Shown: in pieces, positions 13,824 through 21,697 of the stretch
Layout: the number at the start of each line of letters is the position of its first letter
Position numbering within the stretch: position 1 is the stretch's first letter
Assembly: GCF_002419815.1 (NCBI RefSeq)
Contig: NZ_DIGV01000045.1
Coordinates: 17,676 to 41,821, forward strand
Source: Brevundimonas sp. UBA5713
GTDB lineage: Bacteria > Pseudomonadota > Alphaproteobacteria > Caulobacterales > Caulobacteraceae
Direction: 5' to 3'
DNA length: 24,146 nucleotides
The notes under the pieces: generated by a model
What the model was told of the DNA's origin: nothing
Seen by the model: the letters and a program-made list of their open reading frames with translations, nothing else
The model's database searches: none
Position numbers and translations under genes: made by a program

Positions 13824-14369
13824 TCAGACGACCTGATAGCGGGCCTCGATGCCGTCCGGCTGAAACTCGGAAGCCGACAGGCTGTCCAGAGCGGCAAACA
13901 GGCGGGTGACAAACGCCTCCATGTCGCCTTCTTCGATGCTTGGGCGCAAGTAATCGGTCACCACGGCCCGCACCGGATAGGTGCCTTCCGGCCCCGGTAC
14001 CGACAGGGCGATCTGGATCCCCTCGGCGATCCAGTGCGCTACGGTGGCGAAGAAGTCTTCACCCGCCAGAAACTCGCTCGGACGAATGACATAGAGGGTG
14101 ATGATCCCTTCCTGCACCCCGTCGGGGCGCACGATCACGCCGCTGTGGTCCGGTCTCCAGTCATTCGACAGCTCCACCGCCCGCCACAGGCAGAACCAGA
14201 TGCGGCAGGTCTGCGGGCGGATGGCATGCACCGAACACCCTGAGCCATCGACGCAATAGTGGCACAGCTGCCCCGTCGGCTTGGCCAGTTCGGGCAGGTC
14301 CAGCGGGATGTAACGGCAGCACTCGACGCAGCCACCGCAATCGCGGTCAGGAAGTAGGGGCAGGGACAT
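13824..14369 (-). CDS. YkgJ family cysteine cluster protein
   Basis: This 181-residue protein has nine cysteines in its first 60 residues (C11, C14, C17, C18, C36, C39, C45, C55, C60). They fall in the YkgJ/CxxCxxCC pattern CGGCVECCRY, then CHYC, GCSVHAIRPQTCRIWFC. The family is described as a putative zinc- or iron-chelating domain, with no firmly established function. The C-terminal 100 residues are ordinary soluble sequence that I do not recognise. It precedes ygfZ on the same strand; association of a metal-binding protein with an Fe-S maintenance factor is suggestive but unproven. The start ATG at 14369 gives the family-typical short N-terminus. Confidence 0.88.
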   Translation of the reverse strand: MSLPLLPDRDCGGCVECCRYIPLDLPELAKPTGQLCHYCVDGSGCSVHAIRPQTCRIWFCLWRAVELSNDWRPDHSGVIVRPDGVQEGIITLYVIRPSEFLAGEDFFATVAHWIAEGIQIALSVPGPEGTYPVRAVVTDYLRPSIEEGDMEAFVTRLFAALDSLSASEFQPDGIEARYQVV

Positions 14370-14506
14370 GGGCGCTGTTTAGCGAAGGAAGATCGCTCGC
14401 GATACAGCCGCATTTCCTGGCGGGCTGCGGCCAATCCGACCGTGCGGCGATCACTATTGGTGGTTGGGAGGGGGCCTGCCGCGTCGATTTCGCGCGATAA
14501 CGGATA

Positions 14507-14529
14507 TTTCAGCACCGTTGCCGCTGAAA
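14507..14529. promoter_or_regulatory. Inverted repeat upstream of glycosyltransferase
   Basis: TTTCAGC (14507-14513) and GCTGAAA (14523-14529) are perfect 7-bp arms, 9 nt apart, 30 nt upstream of the glycosyltransferase start. A GAATC (GANTC) site at 14538-14542 follows. The 189-nt divergent gap holds no gene. The repeat may be an operator; nothing identifies the regulator. Confidence 0.4.
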
Positions 14530-14558
14530 CTGCGAAAGAATCCAGTTAGGCTAGCGCT

Positions 14559-15524
14559 ATGAACGGGCGTTTCCCTATCCTCTATATCGCCGAAGCCGCA
14601 CCGGAAGAGGCCATCCTCTCCTCCGGCGCTCTCGCGCATCTGGTGGAAATGATCCCGCATGCCGACTTCACCGTGGTGGGATCGGCAGCCACCGCGCCGC
14701 TGTTTGCCGATGTGCCGCGCCTGCGCAAGCTGATCGTGCTGGATAAAGACCGCAGCTGGGACTGGGTCGCGCTGTGGAACCAGCTGCGCGGCACCAACTG
14801 GGGTCTGGTTGTCGATATGCGCGGCTCCAACATCTCGACCAAGCTGCGTCGCCAGCGCCGCGCGGTAAAGGGCCCGTCCGAGCCGGGTGTCCATCCGGTC
14901 GAAGAGGCGGCGCGCCTGCTGCAACTGGATGAGATCCCGTCGCCGAAACTGTTCTTTGGCCCTGAAACCATGGCCATCGCCGACAGCTTCATCCCGCGCG
15001 GGCATGAACCCATTCTGGCCATCGGTCCGGGCGTGGACTGGATCGGCAAGCGCTGGCCCGCAGAACGTTTCGCCAAGGTGGCGGGGCCTTTGCTGTCCGA
15101 AGGTGGTCCGCTGGCCGGTGGTCGCCTGATGATCGTAGGCGAGGAGGCCGACCGCGACGCCGCCCACACCATCCGCTTTGCCGTGCGCCGCGATCGCGTG
15201 ATCGAGCTTCAGGGCAAGCTGACCCGTCTGCAAACCGCCGCCGCCCTGCGTCATGCCAATCTGTTCATCGGCGGCGACAGCGTCTGGACCCAGCTGGCCG
15301 TGGCTGCGGGTGTGCCGACGGTCGGCGTGTTCGGCCCGTCCGACGAAACCAAGCGCCGCCCGTGGACGGGCATTGCCGTGCGCGGCCCGCGCACGCTGGA
15401 AGAATACAAAGAGCTGGACCCGCGCCTGAACCAGCATATCCAGCACATGATGGACCTGCCCGCCGACCGCGTGCTGAAAAAGACGCTGAAGTTCATCACC
15501 GACCTGACCGAACAGGCGGCCTGA
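14559..15524 (+). CDS. Glycosyltransferase family 9 (heptosyltransferase-like)
   Basis: This 321-residue protein belongs to family 9, the ADP-heptose:LPS heptosyltransferase-like enzymes that build the lipopolysaccharide inner core at the cytoplasmic face of the inner membrane. Two Rossmann-like halves are visible. The second contains IGPGVDWIGKRWPAERFA and the donor-binding segment NLFIGGDSVWTQLAVAAGVPTVGVFGPSDE, both diagnostic. In many members the first of these reads P-G-A/S; here it is PGVD. The ATG at 14559 has TTAGG (14545-14549) upstream. Which sugar it transfers is not visible. Convergent or LPS-cluster neighbours are lacking, so it stands alone. Confidence 0.88.
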   Translation: MNGRFPILYIAEAAPEEAILSSGALAHLVEMIPHADFTVVGSAATAPLFADVPRLRKLIVLDKDRSWDWVALWNQLRGTNWGLVVDMRGSNISTKLRRQRRAVKGPSEPGVHPVEEAARLLQLDEIPSPKLFFGPETMAIADSFIPRGHEPILAIGPGVDWIGKRWPAERFAKVAGPLLSEGGPLAGGRLMIVGEEADRDAAHTIRFAVRRDRVIELQGKLTRLQTAAALRHANLFIGGDSVWTQLAVAAGVPTVGVFGPSDETKRRPWTGIAVRGPRTLEEYKELDPRLNQHIQHMMDLPADRVLKKTLKFITDLTEQAA

Positions 15525-15621
15525 CCGCGCGGTGAAAACGCTAATGGCGTATCCTTTCTCTTTTGCCTGACAGGGCGTAGAAGACCGTCCGACTGTAATC
15601 CTTCCCGTCGGAGCCTTCCCC

Positions 15622-16968
15622 ATGACCCAGACCCCCATGAGTCAGACCTATGACCTGATCGTTCGCGGGGGTGAGGTGGCGAACCATGCGGGGCGGGGTA
15701 AGGCCGACGTCGGTGTGATCGACGGCAAGATCGCCTTTATCGGTGACCTGTCGCAAGCCTCGGCAGGTGAAGTGTTCGACGCCACGGGCCTGACGGTTTT
15801 GCCGGGCGTGATCGACACTCAGGTCCACTTCCGCGAGCCGGGTCTGGAATGGAAAGAAGACTTGGAGACCGGCAGCCGCGCGGCGGCTCTGGGCGGCGTG
15901 GTGGCCGTGTTCGAAATGCCGAACACCAACCCCAATACGACCGACCCGACCACGCTGGAAGACAAGCTGGCCCGCGCCAACAATCGCATGTGGACCGACC
16001 ACGCCTTTTACGTGGGCGGCACGCACGAAAACGCCGACCATCTGGGCGAGCTGGAGCGCCTGCCGGGCGTGTGCGGCATCAAGGTGTTCATGGGCGCTTC
16101 GACTGGCGATCTGTTGATTGCCGACGACGAGGGTGTGCGTAAGGTTCTCACCAACACCAAGCGCCGCGCGACTTTCCACTCGGAAGACGAATACCGTCTG
16201 GTCGAGCGCCGCGAACTGGCCCGCACCGGCGACTGGACCAGCCACCCCGAGGTGCGTGACAGTGAGAGCGCCATCCGCTCGACCCGCCGTTTGGTGAACC
16301 TTGCCAAGGAAACGGGCGCGCGCATCCACGTGCTGCACGTCACCACGCGTGAGGAGATGGAATACCTGCGCTTCCACAAGGATGTGGCCACAGTCGAAAT
16401 CACCCCGCAGCACCTGACGCTGGTCGGCCCCGAAGCCTATGAGCGCCTTGGTGCCTATGCCCAGATGAACCCGCCGATCCGCTCGCAGGAGCACGTCGAT
16501 GCCCTGTGGCTGTGGGGCATCCAGCAGGGCGTGGCTGACGTTCTGGGCTCGGACCACGCGCCGCACACCAAGGAAGAAAAGTCCAAACCGTACCCTGCCT
16601 CGCCGTCGGGCATGCCGGGTGTGCAGACGCTGGTGCCGCTGATGTTGGACCATGTGAACAAGGGTCGCCTTTCGCTGGAACGCTTCATCGACCTGACCTC
16701 GGGCGGCGCACAGCGCGTGTTCGGCACCGCCAACAAGGGCCGCATGGCTGTTAGCTATGATGCCGACCTGACCATCGTGGACATGAAAGCCACCAAGACC
16801 ATTACCCACGACCAGCAAGCCACCCGCTGTGGCTGGACCCCGTTTGATGGCCGCGAAGTTCAAGGCTGGCCGGTGGCCACCATCATCCGAGGCCGCGTGG
16901 TCATGCAGGACGGCGAACTGATCGGCACCGCCCACGGCCAGCCGGTCCGCTTCCAGGAAACCCTGTAA
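15622..16968 (+). CDS. Dihydroorotase-like amidohydrolase with Gln in the HxH metal motif
   Basis: This 448-residue protein is clearly of the dihydroorotase/allantoinase branch of amidohydrolases. It has PGVIDTQVHFREPG, FEMPNTNPNT, GIKVFMGAST (K154), TFHSEDE (H186), HVLHVTT (H239) and LGSDHAPHTKEEK (D311). The first metal ligand motif, normally His-x-His, is Q67-V-H69, so one of the two His ligands is missing while the others are kept. Dihydroorotase proper cyclises carbamoyl-aspartate in pyrimidine synthesis; with this change the metal site may hold one metal or a different geometry, and the substrate may differ. No pyrB is adjacent. The start is supported by GGAG (15610-15613), eight bases upstream; M6 is an alternative. 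A prephenate dehydrogenase gene starts two bases after the stop. Confidence 0.87.
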   Translation: MTQTPMSQTYDLIVRGGEVANHAGRGKADVGVIDGKIAFIGDLSQASAGEVFDATGLTVLPGVIDTQVHFREPGLEWKEDLETGSRAAALGGVVAVFEMPNTNPNTTDPTTLEDKLARANNRMWTDHAFYVGGTHENADHLGELERLPGVCGIKVFMGASTGDLLIADDEGVRKVLTNTKRRATFHSEDEYRLVERRELARTGDWTSHPEVRDSESAIRSTRRLVNLAKETGARIHVLHVTTREEMEYLRFHKDVATVEITPQHLTLVGPEAYERLGAYAQMNPPIRSQEHVDALWLWGIQQGVADVLGSDHAPHTKEEKSKPYPASPSGMPGVQTLVPLMLDHVNKGRLSLERFIDLTSGGAQRVFGTANKGRMAVSYDADLTIVDMKATKTITHDQQATRCGWTPFDGREVQGWPVATIIRGRVVMQDGELIGTAHGQPVRFQETL

Positions 16969-16970
16969 CC

Positions 16971-17699
16971 GTGCAGCGCCCGCAGCTTGGACTTATCGGC
17001 TATGGCGCGTTCGGGAGACTGACCGCGCAACACCTGTCGCAGTGGTTCGAGGTGCGGGCGTTTGATCCGCAGTTGGCGGCGGATGATGACTACGTCACCG
17101 CCGTTTCTCTGGAAGAAGCCGCAGCCTGTCCGGTGGTGATACTGGCCGTTCCGGTCGGTGTTCTGGAACAGACGCTAACCGAGATCGCGCCGATGCTGAG
17201 CCACGGCGCGCTGGTGCTGGATGTCGGCTCGGTGAAGGTGAAACCGGCCGAGGCGATGCAGCGTTTGCTGCCCGCTCACGTCCGCATCGTCGGTACCCAC
17301 CCGCTGTTCGGCCCACAATCGGCCAAGAACGGATTGGCGGGCCTGCGCATCGCCATCTGCGAGGTGCGTGGCACCAAGGATGCCTGCCGCACCGCCGCAT
17401 GGTGCCGCAAGGTGCTGAAACTCAAGGTGTTCAGCGTCACGCCCGAAGACCACGACCGCGAGGCCGCCACCGTTCAGGGCCTGACCCACCTGATCGCCAA
17501 GGTGCTGCTGAACATGGAACCCTTGCCCACCCGTATGACGACCGCCAGCTTCGAGCGCGTCATGCAGGGCGTAGACATGGTCCGCCACGACAGCCCTGCC
17601 GTCTATCAGGCCATCGAGCGCGACAACCCCTTCGCCGCAGGCGTGCGCGAACGCTTCTTTGCCCTGTTCGACAAGGCGCGCGGCGAACTGGACGGCTAA
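16971..17699 (+). CDS. Prephenate dehydrogenase family protein
   Basis: This 242-residue protein is an NAD(P)-dependent prephenate/arogenate dehydrogenase, acting in tyrosine synthesis. It has the Rossmann motif LIGYGAFGRL, the VILAVPVG segment, LVLDVGSVK, and the catalytic-His region IVGTHPLFGPQSAKNG. A helical C-terminal dimerisation region follows (QGLTHLIAKVLLNM). It is shorter than many TyrA proteins and lacks a chorismate mutase or ACT domain. The GTG start at 16971 lies two bases after the stop of the dihydroorotase-like gene, with AGGAAA upstream inside that gene, so translation is probably coupled. Whether it is the main TyrA or a paralogue cannot be decided here. Confidence 0.87.
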   Translation: MQRPQLGLIGYGAFGRLTAQHLSQWFEVRAFDPQLAADDDYVTAVSLEEAAACPVVILAVPVGVLEQTLTEIAPMLSHGALVLDVGSVKVKPAEAMQRLLPAHVRIVGTHPLFGPQSAKNGLAGLRIAICEVRGTKDACRTAAWCRKVLKLKVFSVTPEDHDREAATVQGLTHLIAKVLLNMEPLPTRMTTASFERVMQGVDMVRHDSPAVYQAIERDNPFAAGVRERFFALFDKARGELDG

Positions 17700-17705
17700 G
17701 CCCCC

Positions 17706-18644
17706 TTATTGCAGAGCATTGAACCGGATAAAGACCGCCACATCGGTCAGAACCGGATCGGCCAGCGGGGCCTCGGGATTGGCATAGGTGGCTAGGTTTT
17801 CGGCGCGGTCAGCAGGGGCGGCGGTCAGGGTGTGGTTCACGCCTTCCCACAGTTTCAGTTGCGCCTCGGGGCCGGCGGCGGCCAGCGCTTGGGCGTCGGC
17901 GACGGTGGTTTGCAGGTCGGTGGTGCCCTGGCCAATGAACATCGGGCCTTGATAGTCCGCGGCCAGTTTGGCGGGATCGCATTTTAGCCACGAAATCAGA
18001 TAGGGCTGAACCGAGGGGCGCAGCAGAGCGGCCAAGGCAGGCGGGCTATCGGAGACGGTGCGGCCTGCTTCCAGTTCTGTCAGCGCTTCAAATGCTTGGG
18101 TCTTCAGAGGCTCCGGAAGTTGTCCATCCAGCTGTTCGCGCATCACAAAGCCCGCGGGGCGTCCGGCACCGGACAACAACACCAGACCGCAAATGTCGCT
18201 ATTGGGCTGGCTGGCGGCGACCTGCGCCACCAGTGCACCTTCGGAATGGCCGATCAGCCAGACGCAGGGCTGGTTCAGCGCCCGTGCGGTCTGGGTGGCC
18301 CAGCCGCGCACATCCTCGGCCATCTGGTCAAATCGCAGTTCGGACTCCGAAAATCCTGCAGGCTGGCTTCGGGCCACGCCGCGCTTGTCGATGCGGACGG
18401 TGGCGATGTTGTAGGTGGCCAATCCCTCGGCCAGCTTTTTCAGCGAGGCCAAGCGCACGCCCAGCGGGCTGTTGCCATCGCCATCGGTCGGGCCGCTGCC
18501 GGGGATGATGATCGCGCCCGCGACCAGTTCTCCGTTGGGCCGCAGCATGGTGCCGTAAAGCGGTGCAGGCTCCGATGCGAGCGTGACACTTGTCTCGGTC
18601 GCACCGACCGAGGCCATGCCCAAAGCCATAAACAGCGCCAACAT
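17706..18644 (-). CDS. Exported alpha/beta hydrolase
   Basis: This 312-residue protein has a short signal peptide (MLALFMALGMASVGA) and an alpha/beta hydrolase fold. The oxyanion-type loop is IIIPGSGPTDGDGN, the nucleophile elbow is GHSEG with S134, the acid is probably the Asp in IGQGTTDLQT, and the His is in GVNHTL. RIDKRGVARSQ is typical of the BAAT/Hydrolase_4-like periplasmic esterases. The substrate is unknown. GGGAGGA just upstream gives a strong ribosome binding site for the ATG at 18644. It is divergent from the DUF305 fusion gene and ends six bases from the convergent prephenate dehydrogenase. Confidence 0.88.
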   Translation of the reverse strand: MLALFMALGMASVGATETSVTLASEPAPLYGTMLRPNGELVAGAIIIPGSGPTDGDGNSPLGVRLASLKKLAEGLATYNIATVRIDKRGVARSQPAGFSESELRFDQMAEDVRGWATQTARALNQPCVWLIGHSEGALVAQVAASQPNSDICGLVLLSGAGRPAGFVMREQLDGQLPEPLKTQAFEALTELEAGRTVSDSPPALAALLRPSVQPYLISWLKCDPAKLAADYQGPMFIGQGTTDLQTTVADAQALAAAGPEAQLKLWEGVNHTLTAAPADRAENLATYANPEAPLADPVLTDVAVFIRFNALQ

Positions 18645-18754
18645 CCTTAATCCTCCCGCCGGCCGGACGGCCCGTTTCTCAATCGTGGCGTGCGAAGGCG
18701 CACGTCTGGCCTGTTAAACGCGCAGCCCTGGCGAGAGAGAACACAAGAATCCTT

Positions 18755-18798
18755 CACATTTGGTCCGAAAGCCGCGCTTTCATATTGCGCCACATTTG
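18755..18798. promoter_or_regulatory. Direct repeat CACATTTG in the divergent promoter region
   Basis: CACATTTG occurs at 18755-18762 and 18791-18798, 36 bp apart, in the 200-nt gap between the hydrolase and DUF305 fusion genes. A GAATC site lies at 18747-18751. This could be a regulator site, but support is thin. Nothing else in this gap looks like a gene. Confidence 0.25.
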
Positions 18799-18844
18799 TG
18801 CCTAGGTTCTAGTCGCTCCGATATATGAAGGGGAAGGGCCGATC

Positions 18845-21307
18845 ATGGCTAAGGGACCACGCCGCACCGTCAGTCTGCTGATGGGATGTTCGTTTTTTGC
18901 ACTGATCGGCAGTGCGGCAATGGCGCAGGACGTGCCGATTGTTCAGCCGGGGGCACCGGGACAGGTGTCGCGCACGCTCAGCGCCGAAGACGCCGCCCGC
19001 ATCGCGCACAACCGCTATTCCAGCGATGATGTCCGCTTTATGCAGGACATGATCCACCACCATTATCAGGCCGTGCAAATGGCCGAACTGGTGCGCGAGC
19101 GGACCAACAATCCGGCGCTGACCGAGGTGGCGGGCCGCATCAATGCCTCGCAGGCCGACGAGATCGCCTTCATGCAGCAATGGCTGCGAGAGCGCGGCGA
19201 GAGCGCGCCCAATCCGGCAGAAGATCATTCCGCCCACCACGGCCACGGTGGCCATGGTTCGCACGGGGCTGCGCCGACCATGGCAGGCATGGCCACCCCC
19301 GCCCAGATGGCTGCTCTGGCCGCGGCCAGCGGCGTGGCGTTCGACCGCCAGTTTCTGGAGCTGATGATCGCCCACCACGCCGGTGCGATCCAGATGGTCG
19401 AGGACCTGCTGAAACGGTCCGGTTCAGCCTATGATCCGATGCTGTTCCAGTTCGTCAATGACGTGAACAACGACCAGAAGGCCGAGATCGGCCGCATGAC
19501 GACCGTGCTGCGCCAACTGGCCGAAGATCCGCGTCTGGGTCTGAAGGCGGGCTTTGCGGACGCCGAACAGGCGAGCCGTAACCTGACCCTGCTGGCCAAT
19601 CTGCCCAAGCCCGCAGGCTTCTTTGATCCGGAAAATCCGGCGGGCCTGCCCATGCCGCTGCCGCCCAAGGGCGAGGGTGCCGCTGCCGCAGAGCGCAGTG
19701 AAAGCGCCAGCAATCAGGAAGGCCAGTTCTCCAAGCGCGGGCCGTTCCTCAACTTTGCCAATACCGACATCGCCTTCTCGGGTGACCTGATGGCGGTGGG
19801 CAACTACCACGGCTTCAACCTGTTCCGCGTGGTTCAGAACGCCCAGCCCCAGCTGATCGCCTCGGTGGTGTGTCCGGGCGGGCAGGGGGATGTGTCCATC
19901 GTCGGCAACTTCCTGCTGATGTCGGTGGAACAGACCAGTGGCCGTGTCGACTGTGGCCGTCAGGGCGTGGCGGAGCGCGTCAGTACTGATCGTTTCCGCG
20001 GCCTGCGCATCTTCGACATCTCCAACCCGCAACAGCCCCGACAGGTCGGTCAGGTCCAGACCTGCCGTGGCTCGCACACCCACTCCATCGTCAAGTCGGA
20101 CGAACGTTCGATCATCGTCTTCAACTCGGGCACGTCTTCCATCCGACCAGAGGAAGAGCTGGCCGGCTGCGTCGGGCCGGTGGCAGGCGATGACCGCACC
20201 GCCCTGTTCCGCATCGATGTGATCGAAATTCCGGTCGCCAACCCCGAGCGCGCCCGCATCATCGACAGCCCGACCGTGTTTGCCGATGACGCCACGGGCC
20301 GCATTGCCGGTCTATGGCAGGGTGGCAACCACGGCGAGGGCACGCAGGACACCGCCCGCACCGACCACTGCCACGACATTACGGTCTTCCCGACCGACAA
20401 TCTGGCGGCGGGGGCGTGCTCGGGCAATGGCGTGATCTTCGACATCACCGACCCGCGCGCACCCAAGCGCATCGATGCCGTCTCGGACAAGGGCTTTGCC
20501 TATTGGCACTCGGCCACCTTCAACAATGACGGCACCAAGGTGCTGTTCACCGATGAATGGGGCGGCGGCGCGCGTCCACGTTGCCGTGTTCAGGACCCGC
20601 TGACGTGGGGGGCCAACGCCATCTACGACATCGTCGACGGCAAGCTGGAGTTCAAGGGCTATTACAAACTGCCCGTCGCGCAGAACGAGACGGAAAACTG
20701 CGTCGCGCACAACGGCTCCATCGTGCCGGTGCCGGGCCGCGATATCATGGTGCAGGCCTGGTATCAGGGCGGTCTGTCGGTGCTCGATTTCACCGACTCG
20801 GCCAATGCCTACGAGATCGCCTATTTCGACCGTGGTCCGATCGATGAAAAGCACGCCATCCTCGGCGGCTATTGGTCGGCCTATTTCTATGGCGGCCAGA
20901 TTTACGCCAGCGAAATCGTACGCGGTCTGGATGTGCTGGCCCTGCAACCCAGCGACCAGCTGAGCGCCGCGGAAATCGCGGCGGCGGCTATGGCTGACCA
21001 AGGCCTGACCTTCAACCCGCAGCAGCAGTTCCCTGTGAAATGGCCCGACCACCCCGTCGTGGCTCAGGCCTATGTGGACCAGCTGTCGCGTGCCAATGCG
21101 GTCTCGACCGAGGTGCTGCAACCGCTGACGCAGGCGCTGACCCGCGCCACCGCCAGCGTAGACGGCGGCACCAAGGACGCCGCTCTGGCTGCCCAGCTTC
21201 AGGCCTTTGCCGGACAGCTGACCAGCAGCCAAACGGATGCGGCCACCACGCGCCGCCTGTCTGCCCTCAAGGCACAACTGACGGCCATCGCTGCCAAGCT
21301 GTCCTGA
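18845..21307 (+). CDS. Exported DUF305 / His-rich / LVIVD beta-propeller fusion protein
   Basis: This 820-residue protein is predicted exported (signal peptide about residues 1-28, cleavage after AMA). Residues about 50-240 form a DUF305 domain, a ferritin-like four-helix fold. Its two metal-type helices read FMQDMIHHHYQAVQMA (M66, H71-H73) and FLELMIAHHAGAIQM (M174, H177-H178). Between them lies a His-rich linker with six His at 128, 131, 132, 134, 137 and 140. Residues about 300-700 contain repeats such as GLRIFDISNPQQPRQVG and NGVIFDITDPRAPKRID, matching the LVIVD beta-propeller repeat, with eight scattered Cys that may form disulfides. The last 120 residues are helical. DUF305 relatives include copper-binding periplasmic proteins, so metal binding or sensing is plausible; the function of the fusion is not known. 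AAGGGGAAGGG precedes the ATG. Confidence 0.85.
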   Translation: MAKGPRRTVSLLMGCSFFALIGSAAMAQDVPIVQPGAPGQVSRTLSAEDAARIAHNRYSSDDVRFMQDMIHHHYQAVQMAELVRERTNNPALTEVAGRINASQADEIAFMQQWLRERGESAPNPAEDHSAHHGHGGHGSHGAAPTMAGMATPAQMAALAAASGVAFDRQFLELMIAHHAGAIQMVEDLLKRSGSAYDPMLFQFVNDVNNDQKAEIGRMTTVLRQLAEDPRLGLKAGFADAEQASRNLTLLANLPKPAGFFDPENPAGLPMPLPPKGEGAAAAERSESASNQEGQFSKRGPFLNFANTDIAFSGDLMAVGNYHGFNLFRVVQNAQPQLIASVVCPGGQGDVSIVGNFLLMSVEQTSGRVDCGRQGVAERVSTDRFRGLRIFDISNPQQPRQVGQVQTCRGSHTHSIVKSDERSIIVFNSGTSSIRPEEELAGCVGPVAGDDRTALFRIDVIEIPVANPERARIIDSPTVFADDATGRIAGLWQGGNHGEGTQDTARTDHCHDITVFPTDNLAAGACSGNGVIFDITDPRAPKRIDAVSDKGFAYWHSATFNNDGTKVLFTDEWGGGARPRCRVQDPLTWGANAIYDIVDGKLEFKGYYKLPVAQNETENCVAHNGSIVPVPGRDIMVQAWYQGGLSVLDFTDSANAYEIAYFDRGPIDEKHAILGGYWSAYFYGGQIYASEIVRGLDVLALQPSDQLSAAEIAAAAMADQGLTFNPQQQFPVKWPDHPVVAQAYVDQLSRANAVSTEVLQPLTQALTRATASVDGGTKDAALAAQLQAFAGQLTSSQTDAATTRRLSALKAQLTAIAAKLS

Positions 21308-21325
21308 TCCGGGCTGACCTGTGAA

Positions 21326-21360
21326 AGCGCCCCCTTCCTCAGACCGAGGGAGGGGGCGCT
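21326..21360 (+). terminator. Strong hairpin after DUF305 fusion gene
   Basis: AGCGCCCCCTTCCTC (21326-21340) pairs with GAGGGAGGGGGCGCT (21346-21360) over 15 bp with a single G-U, and a 5-nt loop. It begins 18 nt after the stop codon. No T-run follows on the plus strand, but the stability suggests transcription termination or 3' end protection. Confidence 0.65.
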
Positions 21361-21428
21361 GGTCCAGCACCATTTGGAACTTCGAGGGTGTCCCTCCGTT
21401 TTCTCTCTGAACTGTTCAGGAGAAGACG

Positions 21429-21605
21429 ATGATTAAATGGGCCATTATTTTTGCGATTATCGCTGTTGTCGCCAGTATTCTGGGCTTTGGCGGTATTGCG
21501 GGCACAGCGGCTGGTATTGCCAAATTCCTGGCGATTGCCGCGATTGTCATCTTCCTGATCTTCCTGGTGCTCGGCATCGTGGCGGGCAAGAAGATCACCA
21601 AATAG
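21429..21605 (+). CDS. DUF1328 (YtjA family) small membrane protein
   Basis: This 58-residue protein begins MIKWAIIFAIIAVVAS and contains two hydrophobic stretches separated by GFGGIAGTAAGIAKF, ending GIVAGKKITK. This is the DUF1328/YtjA pattern, a family of two-segment membrane peptides of about 55-60 residues, often stress-related, with no known mechanism. It is easily missed because of its size. AGGAG at 21418-21422, six bases before the ATG, is an excellent ribosome binding site, and a textbook terminator follows, so it is probably a one-gene transcript. Confidence 0.93.
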   Translation: MIKWAIIFAIIAVVASILGFGGIAGTAAGIAKFLAIAAIVIFLIFLVLGIVAGKKITK

Positions 21606-21606
21606 G

Positions 21607-21633
21607 AAAGGGCCTCCTTCGGGAGGCCTTTTT
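21607..21633 (+). terminator. Rho-independent terminator after DUF1328 gene
   Basis: GGCCTCC (21611-21617), tetraloop TTCG and GGAGGCC (21622-21628) form a perfect stem followed by TTTTT (21629-21633). Upstream A residues extend the pairing. It lies directly after the DUF1328 stop. Confidence 0.95.
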
Positions 21634-21697
21634 CATATCCGCCCTTTTACGGCCAAGCCTGTCCAGCTAGATCATCCGCCATGGGTAAGGGGACGCC

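Noticed and set aside
13814..13828. TCTGAT-GTG-ATCAGA inverted repeat at the end of the YkgJ-type gene
   Set aside because: The stem is only 6 bp and AT-containing with no T-run; a terminator there is not supported, and the next gene looks co-transcribed.
15541..16935. 464-codon minus-strand frame opposite the dihydroorotase-like gene
   Set aside because: Shadow of a well supported gene; the product has no family features.
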